Shown here: piece by piece, positions 22,853 through 35,055 of the stretch
How positions within the stretch are numbered: position 1 is the stretch's first letter
Layout of the letters: every line of letters begins with the position of its first letter
Notes under the pieces: model-generated
Told to the model about the DNA's origin: nothing
Seen by the model: only the letters and a program-made list of their open reading frames with translations
Databases searched by the model: none
Position numbers and translations under genes: made by a program
Source of the DNA: Aptenodytes patagonicus
Lineage: Eukaryota > Chordata > Aves > Sphenisciformes > Spheniscidae
Direction: 5' to 3'
Length of the DNA stretch: 64,000 nt
Assembly (NCBI RefSeq): GCF_965638725.1
Contig: NC_134951.1
Location: 71,571,568-71,635,567 of the forward strand

Positions 22853-25800
22853 CTGAAAAAAAATTTTGGGAAGAAGATGCGTCACTTTTACTCCATACAC
22901 AATACAAATATATTGGCTGAAAGCTCATTTAAAAAGCTGAAGGCACTTAGTTCTAGAGTGATTGTGCTGATTCCAGAGTCAGGCATGCAGGTTACGCTTG
23001 ATCCAGTGCTTTCTTCTTAAGCCTCTGTTTTGCTGTGCTTATAACTTAATACTAAAAGGAAACTTATCCTTGGGCTAAATTTTCTTACGCTTGCTCTTAT
23101 TTTCTCCCTTTCCCTTTCCCTTCCTATCTGTCAGATTAAATTCCACTGGTCATTTCAGACATGCATGAAAGGGCAATGGTCCTCACCAACTAAAATATTT
23201 TCACTTCTTTTTTATGCTTAGTCTACTAAGAAGAAAAATCTTAAGAAAATTCAGAACCACTCAGTGAATCTTTTCAAGAGACAAGCACTGAATAAACTCT
23301 TAAAATAACAAGATATCCTGCAAGCATGCATGTCTCAAACACTGGATCTTACGATAGGGCATAGGCTACACACAGTAAATTTATTAGTAGGAAAAAACAT
23401 TCCGCTGCATTTGCTACTCTGTGTAATTCCCAGGAACATGGTCCTGTTTGGGCAACCATCCCTCTTCCCAAATCATCCTAATCACATTTAATTTACTGTG
23501 AGATTATTACAGCAAATGGTCACATCCAAACGTTCTGTTCTAGTTTATGCAGGTTCTTACCCTGCTGATCGGTAATGAATTAAGCAATGCTTAATTCATA
23601 ATGCTTAACAGCTGCCACCTATGGTTTATTCCCTCTTTGTTTCTCACCCTCTCAAGTGGGGAATGTTGTGTGAGGTAAGCTGTTTTACGCTGGGGGGAGC
23701 TGAGTTGTTTTGAAATCATACAAGCTTGTATGTATTTATGTTTAAGACGGCAGAACAAAAAAAGAAATGTTGCAGTTTGAGGGGAAGGTGGTAAGGTTTG
23801 CAGCGGTCCTTAGTTCCGGTGGGAGTTTGTTCCACAGTTCAAACCACACTGAGTGCTCTGAAGCAAAAAATGTGAATTAAATGGGTGATTTTTGAATATA
23901 TGATCTATGGCAAATTCAAAGTTACGGCTCCCCCGGAAACTGTAGCTCAGTCACATTGCACAATGTATACTAATGTACTAGAGTTAAAATCAGATAAAAT
24001 TCTGTATGTATTCAATATGGGTCAGTTAAAACAGCTCTGGGAGTCATAAACTCATCTTCCAACTTTGGTGCACATAAAACCACAACTACTGTATTGCATG
24101 AGAATATTTTTTTTTAAACTTGCTACAGAGCTGTCTGGCTATCTGAGAAATACCTATTTTCAGCCTTACATAAACTACTTGCTGTAGTAAATAATTCCAC
24201 CCTTGGGGCCAATTTATACATTAAGAACTGACTTGGCAGTTGCCACACCTAAAAAGGTGGTGTTTGTTTTTGCCACAGTAACTCAGACCGCTTAAAAGTA
24301 GACACTTGGGAACGAAGCATGTGCCTTTTTAAAAGCAGTTCAGTGCTCTTGTGTATGTAGTGGCAACATGCCTAACTGTACCCAATGCTGTGCACAGTGA
24401 TGCACCTGAACTCCCCCTCCTGTGTAAAGGTTCGGCAGGAGACTGAGGCTGCACAATGTGTGTCTCTCTCCACTGGGGATGTGGAATTCTGAGACCTCAC
24501 AGAAGACAAAAAGACACCAACACAGGTCACCTGCTGCATAATAGCTCTCGGGGTATGAGCATTCGTACAGGAATTGAAAAACCTGGCTCAAAGTGCTTCA
24601 TTAGCCCCAGGAGTTCATGCTCCAAGCACCTCCTTCCCAGGTCATTCCCTAGCCTTCAAGTTGTAGATAAAGCTTCGAAAGGGCCATTCTTCACATTCTT
24701 CCTGTACCACTACAGAGTGAGATTTAGGAAACTGAAAATAAGCTAGTGGCAGTCTAATCTCTAGCTAAATGAAGAAGTGGAATCCTCTGGGAGTGGGAGG
24801 GAGAGGCTGAGGCTGGCCAGGATCCTTGCCCTTCATTTTTCACTGCTTTTTTGCATTAATGCATTCTGCATTCAAGAGTCATTGTACAAAGCAATATAAA
24901 CAGCACTAAGGACAGGGCCAAATATATTTTTAAAAATTCTAGCTGTCTCCTTGCTTAAATGAACATGTAGTTAATATATTCCCTGCATACGTTAGCATGG
25001 AATATCACAAACTGTTCTGTTATATATCTTTGCAATTTCCCCACTAAATCACCTAGACTGCTGGCATATGCTATCATGAACAACAACAAAACAGTTTTTT
25101 GATTATGCTATTTTAGAGATGTTATGAACCAAAGAGATAAGCAAGAAAATCTGAAGTTGAAATTTATATACATTTTCAGTACAGTGCCACCTAAGATCTC
25201 TTTTAGGCTCCCCCCCCACCTCTGAATTTCCTAGTAAAACTCTATCCCAAACTGAAGGAGACTATCTGAAATTGGCTGAAAACTAGCTTACATTTTAATT
25301 TTTATATTATAAAGAAATGCTTTCTATTTTAGAAGCCAACTTCAACTTTAATTATTGTATGACTAGAAATGAATTAATAACACGCAGGATGAAACTCTGA
25401 TCCTGCTGAAGTCAGTGGAGTTTTGCTATTGACTTATAAGATGGGATTTTGCCCACAAGGTATTAATGATACACCTAACAAAAAAGTCTCATTAGTATAA
25501 TTTGTATTTTCAAAGTTATTACACAGTTAGGGAGACGGGAATGTACAAATGTTTAAACTATTTTTAACACTAATAATGTTCTCTCTCATGTATTTGTACC
25601 GTATTGTTACTAGAGATAACGTGGGGAATATGCCATCTGATCTATATTAAAGATAGGTATCTCATATGACCCACCACAACATTCTAGATAATTGAGAGTG
25701 CTGCACGTTTTACTTTGTTCCAGTTTTCTGTTGGGTTCACTTGGCTGCATGACATTAAGTTAAGGCCCTTTAACTTGCCAGCCAAGCAGCTTTCCTATTT

Positions 25801-26129
25801 GTTTCTGGAATTAAGGCAGCATCGCTTTACTAGCCTACGAATTATACTTTCCCAGTCTGCTGGTTATTAACTTGGGACAATCACTTGATACACATCCAAA
25901 GCCACAGAACATCTGTTAAAATTTACACTCTTCCAGTGTAATGAACGCATTTTCCTATAGCTGCACATATACTGCTGATCCATATGGGCTGTGATTCTGA
26001 CCAGAACTACAGTGCTCCTCTGTGCCAAAAGACATATATTGTATAAACAAATTTTTGAATGTATACAGAATTTTGGGGTGACATTTATTAAACAAATGTT
26101 ATGAATATAGCTGTTTTCCCCTCTCCTAC
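22853..26129 (-). other. ARID1B: ARID1B intron between window exons 10 and 11 (3.3 kb)
   Basis: GT-AG intron. It carries a degenerate palindromic repeat at about 25384-25460 of the GAAGTCA-GGAGTTTTGC-TTGACTT kind, and otherwise nothing recognised. Confidence 0.9.
25384..25460. repeat. Degenerate palindromic interspersed repeat
   Basis: gaagtcagtggagttttgct followed by attgactt is an imperfect palindrome of a type often seen in amniote genomes (gaagtcaatgg ... ccattgacttc). It may derive from an old MITE-like element. Confidence 0.45.
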
Positions 26130-26226
26130 CTGCTGCTGTGGATACATTCCAGGTTGATGTCCTCCATATGGTGGCTGTCCTGAGGGAGGTCCTTGTCCTG
26201 GATACTGCTGCCCGTATGGTTCATGC
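26130..26226 (-). CDS. ARID1B: ARID1B window exon 10 (97 nt)
   Basis: This exon encodes [20 protein letters not shown] then [12 protein letters not shown] (32 residues), preceded by one base finishing an Arg codon. It is a Gly/Pro/Gln/Tyr-rich, prion-like stretch of the kind that drives weak multivalent contacts. The acceptor is cattttag|GCATG and the donor CAGCAG|gtagga. It ends on a codon boundary. A perfect 11-bp inverted repeat lies about 50 nt upstream of its acceptor (26279-26302). The polyglutamine-like end is short here (QQQ). Confidence 0.94.
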
Positions 26227-27789
26227 CTAAAATGAAGCATTCAAATCAACAGTTAGAGCTGTTGGAATTTCCAAGCCACCAAAACCAAAGTTTTGGTTTT
26301 GGGAAAACCAAAAGTACTCTGATGATCTTGCACCTTGAAGATATTTGCCATTTGGAAACAAGATGAAGGTACAGTGTGGTATGGTCCTGAGCCTGATGTA
26401 GTCAGTTCTGCTGGAGCTGGCAGTGGAAGGAAGGAGATAAAGCAGATAGAAGAAAGGAGGAGCAGTGAAGATGCAACAGAGGGATTTAGAGGTAGCGGTC
26501 AGGAATCGGAACAGGGTCTGGTCAGCAAAGTGATAAGAAAGGCAGCTGCAGCTGCTGGGAACCCATCTTAGGTGGAAAAGTATCTGATGTACAGCTCAAA
26601 GGTTGCAAGTCAAAATTCTTGTGTTTTAATAAGTCAGTCTCCAAGCAAGCTACTTTCTGGATTATTTAAGAATATAATCAATATTTAAGTGCCAATTTAA
26701 AGTGAAATCGTGATTTTAGTCTGACAATAGTGACAGAAAGTGAGTACAAATTTCATTACAATATGTAACATTTAAATACATCATTACTGAGTAAAAACAG
26801 TACTCATAATTTTGCTAATATTCATGTCATTTTTAATTAAAGCTACATAATGAAGCATACATAGAAAAGGCAGAGTTGCGTTGCACTTGGAAACTTACCT
26901 GTGGCCTTTAAGACCTCTGAGGAGCACTACAGTGCAACTGCAATATTTTTAGCACATCTGAATGAAATTTAGGTTGCTGAAATGAAGTACTTGAAAGTAT
27001 TAAGATTGATAAATAACAATGTATTGCAGGCCAATATGTCAGTAATTCCTCTCTGTACACTACCAGTGAGAACACACCTACAATTCGAGTATAATTGTGG
27101 AAGTAATATATCAGGGAGAGTCAGAGAAACAGAGGACTGGGGAACCTGACATGTTAAAAGAACTAATGGGACCTGATTTTTCCAAAAGCATAGAAAACTC
27201 ACAGTTTTTGCGAGTTGACCAGAGTGAAAGCAATAGCTGTTCAGTATCCCCTAAAATTATGACGTGGATGGAGAGAAATTACCTAGTGTCAGTTAAAAGA
27301 ACAATGTAACTGATGGGAATTGTCTACAGTTGTCCAAGATGGTACATGCAATAAGATAAAACTGAGCAAAGGTACACGTATGTTATACATAAGGGATCAC
27401 TTTCTAAATGTTCAATTTGTTAGCCACAGGATAACCACAGGGCAGGTGAAGTCGTGGAAGCTTCAGAACTGGTGTCATTTAATGCCGCTCTGGAGAACTT
27501 GGGCCTATACAGTATGCTCTAGTTCAGCGTTGGCAGGGAGATACATAACGTAGGATGTATACTCCTTTTCTAACACCTCTGATTCTATGGCTACACAAAG
27601 TCAACCGATTCACCCAAGCCTCCGCCCCCCCAAAGAAACTGAACCAATGGTAAAAGCCTAAATAAGAACAGACAAAACAGAAGTAACACACCAAGAGGCC
27701 ACATATTCTGTCTATGTGCTCTCACAGAGGCTGCTAGTACTCGTTAGCTGGTTATTGCAGATATTACAAACAGAGAAATCAGTGTTCAC
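26227..27789 (-). other. ARID1B: ARID1B intron after the cassette exon (1.56 kb)
   Basis: GT-AG intron between exons 9 and 10. It contains a perfect 11-bp inverted repeat with a 2-nt loop at 26279-26302, near the branch-point zone of the exon 10 acceptor. Otherwise AT-rich with no exon recognised. Confidence 0.88.
26279..26302. repeat. Perfect inverted repeat (11-bp arms, 2-nt loop) upstream of the exon 10 acceptor
   Basis: The arms ccaaaaccaaa and tttggttttgg are exact reverse complements separated by gt. On the ARID1B sense strand it lies 53-76 nt before exon 10, where the branch point could be. A further related aaaacc piece follows on the plus strand. Confidence 0.88.
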
Positions 27790-27906
27790 CTTTGCTGGCC
27801 AGGGTAACGATTAGGAGAGTACATGCTTGGGTCACTGTTTGAAGGCACCATGTTGCTTTGACCAGGTGGTCCCATACTGCCTTCAGGACCCAGCCCATGA
27901 TCCGAC
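27790..27906 (-). CDS. ARID1B: ARID1B window exon 9: probable cassette exon (117 nt)
   Basis: This exon encodes SDHGLGPEGSMGPPGQSNMV, PSNSDPSMYSPNRYPGQQ plus split Arg codons. The acceptor is tttttag|GTCGG and the donor CAAAG|gtgaac. Its length is 117 nt, divisible by three, and both ends have the same phase (AG|G), so it can be included or skipped without frame damage. The frequently shown human ARID1B protein, as I recall it, runs YDRRHEPYGQ, which corresponds to joining exon 8 directly to exon 10. ARID1A has a matching PSNPDSGMYSPSRYP segment in the same place. I infer an old exon shared by the paralogues that is alternatively spliced in ARID1B. The open frame and intact sites argue against an intronic relic. 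Confidence 0.88.
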
Positions 27907-28904
27907 CTAAAAAATGACAAAGGAAACCTCATTCTGATAAAAGCACTTATTCTCCAAAATTGCCAAAAAATAAAACAAAACACACCCCTTAAAGAAAACA
28001 TTCTCTTGACTTATCACCTTCCACTGGAACCCTTACTCTCACTGACTCCCCAGCAATGTGACCTGCTGAACAACATAATTACACTTGTGTTACTCTACAC
28101 ATCTACTACTTCAAACTACTGACTGAAAACTACTCCACCGTTACACTTAAAAGGCCCACGCTGCATCACTTTGGCTACCATCAGGAAACAAAAAGTGAAG
28201 CTAAAGTACACAGCCTAATGAAAGTAAAAGTAGGAATACAGCCAGAGCTGCAAAACCTACCAGAATACTTCATATAACCCAAACATTCCCAAACCATTCT
28301 GCCTGCTATACCAATGCTTAGACATCAGTGATTTTACCGATTTTTTTTTCCTCCCAAAGCCTTTCCCGGGATAAACAAAAGAGGATCAAATTTATTTTGT
28401 GTACTTCACTGAAAGACAAACTTATGAGGGTCCTGATGGACACACTGCAAGACTGGTGCCCCTACAGCTCAGACAACAGACTCCAGACTCTCCAAAGGCA
28501 ATTCACTAACAGACCACAAACCAGACATATTTAGGCTGTGCATTTTGCTTTTCATAAAAAGCCCACCAACAACTGTTTAGGCGAAAACACGGCCAGAAGA
28601 CTAACTCAAGTGCTACTTTATGCCATCACAGCCCAGCAGCCAGCTGAACGCAGCTGTCAAACACACCCATGTGCTGATCTGCTGCAGCTTGAGTGACTTC
28701 TAAGGTGTGACAATTCCTCCTTATTAATTTCTGTGAACAGCTAGACTCAGTCATTACCAGTGGTTTGACTCCCAGTGATTTAGTAAGATGCTGTAGGAAA
28801 TGTAGGCTGCTATGTTCTCTGCAAGGTGCAATGGGAAAATGAGAAGGGGAGAGAGACGATCATTTTCACTAATGGGCTTTGCTTTTTCCTGAAGATTGAC
28901 TCAC
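27907..28904 (-). other. ARID1B: ARID1B intron before the cassette exon (998 nt)
   Basis: GT-AG intron between exon 8 and the likely cassette exon 9. I see nothing in it beyond ordinary intronic sequence. It is a candidate place for splicing regulators of exon 9. Confidence 0.88.
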
Positions 28905-29055
28905 CTCCTGTCATAGCCACTTCCGTAAGAGAACTGCTGTCGCTGGCTCATGCTCATGTTGGACATTGCTCCAGATGGACTCTGGTTATACATATCTTGT
29001 ATTCCACTGTTAGGCATTTGTCCAGGGGTCATGAAAGGCTCATTGCTTCCAGGCA
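28905..29055 (-). CDS. ARID1B: ARID1B window exon 8 (151 nt)
   Basis: This exon encodes [40 protein letters not shown] and FSYGSGYDR, with split Val and Arg codons at its ends. It is Met/Gln/Ser/Tyr-rich low-complexity sequence. The acceptor is ctgttgcag|TG and the donor ACAGGAG|gtgagt, a strong 5' splice site. The two trailing bases AG can be completed by G from either exon 9 (R-SDHG...) or exon 10 (R-HEPYG...). Skipping exon 9 therefore leaves both the frame and the Arg codon unchanged. Confidence 0.95.
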
Positions 29056-30706
29056 CTGCAACAGTAAGGGAAATTAAATATATTATTCTGGGTGTTTGAA
29101 GAGATCTTTCTATTAAATGATGTATTTTAAAATAATGCTCAGATCCCTAACACTGCCAAGGAGAATTAGCTGGTGTCTGACAAGCTCTCCAGGGTCTGAT
29201 GAAAACACATGAAGCAGCACCACTACCAAGATGATGGTTATAATATTAAGGAGCTGCAAGCAAGGAAAGTAATCTCATCCTACGGAACTGAGCTCATCAG
29301 GCACCAGGCAGCTTCTTCCCTGTGGTCTTCATAGCTGAAGATGAACTCGCTCTTCTCTTTTCACCCAAACAATGCTAAATATGAATGCAAACATAAACGT
29401 TACAAAACAGATGAAAGCAAATCTCCTAGTTGGGATTACAAAGCTGTCAAAATCAGGCTCTTCTTTTTCCCATAAAGCCCTCATACACACATGTATACCA
29501 TAATTTCGTTACGGAAAGGATACTGTATCCTAATGTAGCTTCTCGAGCAGGATGGGCATATACTATGGGTCAAAGAAAAGGCACGTTGACCACTATTATC
29601 GGATATAAATCCCCAAGCAAATAGAGGAAGAGACTCTATCCTTTAGTCCGTCATAGTAGATACTGAACAGACACATTTCTGTTTTGAAAGGATAAATGTG
29701 AAATGTACCACAAAGTGCAATAAACCCACTTAATCTCACATGGATATAAAACCTAAAGTGAATCTAATGCAGAGAGGGTTCTCCCTTCCTCCAACTGTGT
29801 TATGCTAGTGTCCACAGTCCAGGCAAAAAGGGAAGGTTTAAAAAAAATCACATCAGATTAACTATCTCTTTTAAAGCATCTCCCCACTTCATCACATTAT
29901 CTTTCTTCCCCTGATTTCTGGACCTCTTCTTCCCATTCCTCCCTTTTGCTCCCTTTCAGTTTCCACTTTCTTAATTTCACCTCCTTCATCTGCTCTTCTC
30001 TTTGCAGCCATTGTGAGCCCTGCTTGTGTTCTTTCCTCCCACTTTCCTATATATGAGTTATGCAAGATTGATTCATTTTAAGCACATTTTAGAATATCCA
30101 CAAAACCATCTGTAGGTTAAGTGCCCAAAAGGACAAGAGTCAGGTTTGACATTAATTTTAATTTTTGCTTTCTAAAAATAAACAAACTTTGAGTGTGTTT
30201 ATCACCTTTTGTCAGGGGCTGTCCAAGTGAGAAAAAAATCAGCTTTCCTATTCTGAAAAATATGTAGACTGAGACAGAGAGCATTAGGAGACTTGCTCAG
30301 ATCCGCACAGTGAATTCCCAGTTCAGCCCTACTACAACCAGGCATGTTGCTTCACCGCTTCACATTCTAACACTGAGGTCCAGCATCTGATTTGCAGAGT
30401 AGCTATGGAAGAAACATACGGCGTTGTACAAAATCTAACCCTATGAATTTATGCCATTTCCTGAAATGTATTCCTACAAGCATTTTTAGCATTCTGATAA
30501 GTCTAAAATAAACGGTGTGACTCCAAGAGGGGAAAATATGACCAGACCAGAATGAAACACAATTGCACTGCACCTCTCTCTTTTCTACAAGGATACCGTT
30601 TTACCAATGGCAAAATCAGCAAAGTAAAAAAGCTCATTTTAATGACTAGAACCTCTTGATTACATAGAAGTAGGGAAAAGCACTTAAGCTCCCGCAAAGA
30701 AAATAC
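29056..30706 (-). other. ARID1B: ARID1B intron between window exons 7 and 8 (1.65 kb)
   Basis: GT-AG intron. A MIR-like segment lies at about 30253-30345, and a pyrimidine-rich plus-strand stretch covers about 29880-30050. No exon is recognised. Confidence 0.9.
30253..30345 (-). mobile_element. MIR/CORE-SINE-like relic
   Basis: gactgagacagagagc, gacttgctcagatccgcac and a downstream cccagttcagccc fit, in order, the reverse-oriented MIR core (actgaggcacagagagg, acttgcccaaggtcacac). Confidence 0.5.
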
Positions 30707-30879
30707 CTTTTCTCATTCCACCGAAAGGATCTTTATTCGGCTCGTATGGCATCCTTCCCATCATATCTGGCATGTTTATTCCCTGCTGGTATGGTGCATT
30801 TGGCGTCATGGAATTTCGCTTCGGGAATGCTGAATCACTTACATCAGAAAAGGGATCATGCACACTAACTGCGCTGTTT
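30707..30879 (-). CDS. ARID1B: ARID1B window exon 7 (173 nt)
   Basis: This exon encodes 57 full codons: [40 protein letters not shown] and [17 protein letters not shown]. The DPFSDVSD and DPFGGM pieces are conserved between ARID1A and ARID1B. The acceptor is atttgctag|AAAC and the donor AAAAG|gtattt. The first base completes Arg and the last G starts the Val codon of the next exon. This is Met/Pro/Asn-rich disordered sequence between the ARID domain and the C-terminal core; a short basic patch (PKRNS) is visible. Function beyond a linker or interaction region cannot be read from the sequence. Confidence 0.95.
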
Positions 30880-31139
30880 CTAGCAAATGAGAAAAAGGAA
30901 GCATTAACATCATCATGTATTCATAAGAATTGTGAAAACAGACTGGACTATAATACACCTAGCCCATGATGCTGTGGCAGTGATCAGTGCAGGATACATC
31001 CGAGGAAGATGCAAAAAACTTTCACAATGGACAATCATTAAAAAAATCTACCCATTTTTTTTTCCCCAAGCTTATCTGGCTACTTACCTTAAAGATCAGG
31101 GGTTTTAATCTAATTCAACTGTGCGTGTTCCTAGTACTC

Positions 31140-31320
31140 ATATAAAAGTCTAAACCTTTCTGAAATTTCACTAAGCTGTTTGCCTCACTACCCCAAGGCA
31201 GTGAGCTCCACAGGTTAATTATATGCTGCGTCAAAATAGTATTACTTTTTATCAGTTTCATATTTATTACCTTTCAAATTACTAGAGGAAAGACTAAACA
31301 GCAACACTTGATTTACCTCC
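31140..31320. mobile_element. Ancient CR1/L3 LINE-like relic
   Basis: Pieces such as ggcagtgagctccacaggtt, aattatatgctgcgt and ctttttatcagtttcatat occur in the same order and spacing as in a CR1/L3-type LINE 3' region known from many amniotes. Recognition is by memory of the consensus; the exact family and orientation are uncertain. Confidence 0.55.
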
Positions 31321-31524
31321 CAAATACCATTTACTGTTATGGAGAGGCACTAACCTTTATGGTTGCAGCCAGCTTTATTCTAAAGCCCTTAAAAATTTGG
31401 CTTGGAAAATAGAGTTTCCCTGATAACTATCAGATTTATTCTTAATGCAAAAGAAAATTTTTTACATAGTGAAAGAAAACTCAATCTGGATTAAAGATGA
31501 TTAAAAAAGGTTTTCGTTATCCTT

Positions 31525-31590
31525 TCTGCAGTATTACAGATGGAGAAAAAAAGAACCTAAGCATGTTAAGTTCGGAGTGACTCTGTACAT
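31525..31590 (-). mobile_element. MIR/CORE-SINE-like relic
   Basis: attacagatggagaaaaaaa followed by a catgttaag-like step matches the reverse of the MIR core (acagatgaggaaactgaggc, then gttaagt). It is degraded and short. Confidence 0.5.
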
Positions 31591-32206
31591 AGTTCAGAGC
31601 TCAGCTACGTTCCTGCTGAAGTCAACAAGAACTTTTTTTGCTGGACTAAGTGGGCTAAGGATCCTTAATGAATGGTGAGAAGGCTCCACTTCAGATTAAG
31701 CTGGTCTGTGTGACTTACAGGACATAGAAGTGAAAGGGATCTCTTGGTCCATTCAGTTGGATCCTCTGCTATCTCAACCACTGTTATTATATACGTTTTT
31801 TGTAATTTGAATTTAAGTAACACCTTAAAATCACACATTCCTCCTTCCTGAGCATGAATGTCTGGACCTGTATACCAGAGGAGGACAGGGTAAGCAAGGA
31901 AAGGAAGGTTGTGGTTCTAAGGTGGTGCTGCTGGGTTCCACCTTCCTCCCCACTCTTCACATATTCACACTCTTTGCACTGGTGCTTGTCTGATCCTCCT
32001 CTGGTATTTAGAAAGCTAATGCAGCTCCTACTCCTTCCTCCCTTTTCCTCCCCTCCAAAAAGAAATCATTTTCTGCCGCTTTTAAGGCTCTGACAGGTTC
32101 ACCACAGAATCAGATGAGGGCCTGAGCAGTTGGGAAAGGGAAAGACTGGCTTAAACTGTTGTAGAACTGCAGCCCAACAAAAAATGAAGCAAAGCCCTTT
32201 TCATAC

Positions 32207-32345
32207 CTGCCACCCTGCATAGGTGTCATCTGTCCATGAGGTGTTGATGCTGGTGTAGGGGGCTTCAAATCGCCTGGCACTTCTGTCATGGAATTACTAC
32301 CAGTAGACTGTGGAGTCTGTGGGCCTTGCAAGGAACCAGAATTAG
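32207..32345 (-). CDS. ARID1B: ARID1B window exon 6 (139 nt)
   Basis: This exon encodes [40 protein letters not shown] and PMQGG, with split codons at both ends (Ala before, Arg after). The segment is rich in Pro, Thr, Ser and Gln and is predicted to be disordered, with TP motifs (QTP, PPTP, STP). The acceptor is tttcccag|CTAAT and the donor GGCAG|gtatga. It follows a 9.6 kb intron, the longest complete one in the window. The sequence matches the post-ARID region of human ARID1B. No domain is present. Confidence 0.95.
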
Positions 32346-35055
32346 CTGGGAAATTAAAGAAAAAGGAAATATTAAAAGGTAGCAGCCAAATTCCTGTGGA
32401 AATAATAATCATCAAGGAGAGAAACTGGTTCTTTCCCCCATAAGCCTGCTTGTACCATGCATCTCAGTACTTTGTAACTTCCCCAAAATCCTCTGAGATC
32501 AGGATATGCTGTGTAGTAATAGCTGTCATCTTTCCTAGAACCATGAATTTAATCTGCTGCCTGAAGCAACATGAATAGAAAACATCTAGATGAAGGATCA
32601 TTTAAATCAGAGGTCAGAGATACAAAGTTAATTGTCTATAGTTTACAACAGAGTAAATGAAGGTTGTTCTTTGGCACAGCTTCTTTACATAATCACAACA
32701 CCTACGTTTATAAGGCAAATTTCAGCCAGAAGCTTTTCCTCACAAATTTAAATTGCTACATTAATATAAATTCATAATTTCATTTACCACTAAAAGGCAG
32801 ACATTTCCATGGTGAAACATGGCAAATGATTAGTGGCACACTGCAACCCAATGCCATCTTTGGGACAGCATGGCAAAAGATTGTATTTAAGAAATGCAAA
32901 AGGCAATCTGGGATAAGAAGAAAACGATCACCGAAAGCAGAATTTAAACAGGAGGCTATAGCTAACACTCCTAATAAAACTGTGAAAATAGCAATGGGCA
33001 TCTTAACAAAATGTAGTTAGGGTCATTGTAGAGCATATGTAACAAGACCAGGTCAATTCTGCAAAGCATCTGTTTCATCTGCAAAAACTTCTGTGTTGAG
33101 ATCTCAGAAAGCGATAGAGGACCTGCACTACTGTCCTCCTTAACCATGGTAATTAGCTATATTCTTGATATGACAACAAGCGTAGAAAAGCGTGTACTGT
33201 TCTATTCCGATGAGACTGAGCAGTAACAAGGGCATTAAATGAATACATCACATAAGCTCATGATGAAATACATCCAGACCAGTCTTTTAAAGTAGACACT
33301 GAAGTTACTACTTTCATATGACTACTGAGAAGAAACACCCCCAACCCCAAAGATCTGACCTAGTAGCTTTCTGATTTAGAAGGCAGTAAGTCAGAATTAG
33401 TAACAATGTCTAAGCCTTGTATCTGATTGGCCTTGCAGCAGAAATTCTACCCAAGGAGAACTTGTAGGACTGAAATCTTTCGATGCAACTGGGAAAAAAA
33501 AATTACCAACAGAAAAAATGCACAAATCTAATAGACTCAGAAAGACATGGCTTTGGCTTGAGAGGTCCTTCTTTTTTATGAACTGTCATGTATGTAAGCA
33601 TTTTATAGTGCCTGACTATCTACGTTCAACAGCCAATTAACAAAACTTTATAAATTACTGTTAGTTGGAAAATTGGAACAAGCAGTATGGGTTTTTCTTC
33701 CGTATGTGAAAGAAAGAGTAGTTTATAATTGACTCAGAATCCTAGAACACTCATCATCTTGACAGGCAGAGCTTGTTTTTAACTGAAGAACACCTTTTTC
33801 ATATGTGTTTCATTTATATCTGTAACACATGTTCCACTATCTGGAAATCAGTCTCAGTAGCAAGTGCATATGTAAAATTCACATTGTGTAGACCACATTG
33901 TTCTTGTCTCCAGCTTTCTGAGGCATGTTTGGATTATGCTCACATAGTAATGAGGTTCCAAAAAAGTTTAAGAAAAGCTCTCTGATTGCATTAATACAGT
34001 AACAACATTTGCAACAACTAATGCTACAGTTGACTGAAGGCTTTGGTGCTATAATGAAACAAATCCATACCATAATAAAAAAACCCTATCATGTTCACAT
34101 AAAATGACCCCTTCGTATATATGACCCCTGAGCGTGCCAGGATCATTCTCCTGCCCCTGAGCTTTAAACACAATTCTAGATTACTTCTAAAAAGCTTGAA
34201 AGCATTTCTGAGTTAAGCCACACATTGTCACGTACCATCTTGTTATATTAGAACCATGTATGTAAACATCTTAGTGTACCCATATACTTACTGTAAAACA
34301 GGGTATTGCCTAACCCTGCACATTTCTTTTATGGTGGACTATTAAGCAGCAATTAAGTTCTTCCCTATCCTACCTGAGCAAGAACTTAATTCATATCTAC
34401 ACTAAACCTAAAGAAAACATGTAAAATATTTTTTCAGTATTTATGGGCTGCATGAATATACAATCTTTATGATGAATAACAATGTGTTTTATATAATCTT
34501 CTTAGATAAGGAAAGGTTTAACAGCAAAAAGAAGATATCCAACGGAGAAGCTACAAGTCAAATTTCTATCTGCTGGGTGGTGGTTATAGGGTTGGTTGTT
34601 TTTCCCCCACCTCCTTCTAAATGACTGCTTATAAATAGCTGAAAAAACGGAAGGCAAATGCTATCTTGAGAAGTGCAAAGTTTCTGGTACGGCTTTGTTA
34701 ATGCACTTTGCTCTTGACCTCCATTGGGTCAGGGACACTTCAACAGAACAGGGACTGCAAGTGTTTCAATCTCTGGATTAGGTGGTCATCAGCTACCAAG
34801 AAGAGCCCAAGTGTGGATATGACCTACAAGCAACCACACAGACAATTATTTCTGTGTCTTACACTCACAGGCCACTGAATAGTTCATCTATATTTTAGTA
34901 ATAGCATCAATGTAAATAGCACATTCCTTGAGAAAGAATAAGACAAGTATGTACTCTTAATGGTTGCTCTTGGTAGAGCAGGAACAATTTTTTAAGCAAC
35001 TTAACTTTCTCATGTAGGACGTGATTTTCAGTACCTTTGCCAAGCTTCAGCCAAT

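Larger units (their letters stand above)
30880..32206 (-). other. ARID1B: ARID1B intron between window exons 6 and 7 (1.3 kb)
   Basis: GT-AG intron rich in old repeat relics: a CR1/L3-like segment at about 31140-31320, a MIR-like segment at about 31525-31590, and possibly another CR1-like piece at 31730-31790. No exon is recognised. Confidence 0.9.

Noticed and set aside
22495..22920. 141-codon plus-strand frame opposite ARID1B window exon 11
   Set aside because: Antisense shadow of a Pro/Gln/Met-rich exon; it crosses the exon boundary into intron without any splice logic.
26335..26571. 78-codon plus-strand frame in the intron after the cassette exon
   Set aside because: No resemblance to a known protein, no promoter or splice context, and length is within chance expectation.
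27575..27586. gattctatgg, like the CR1 3'-terminal repeat
   Set aside because: A single copy of a short motif; the sequence before it does not look like CR1.
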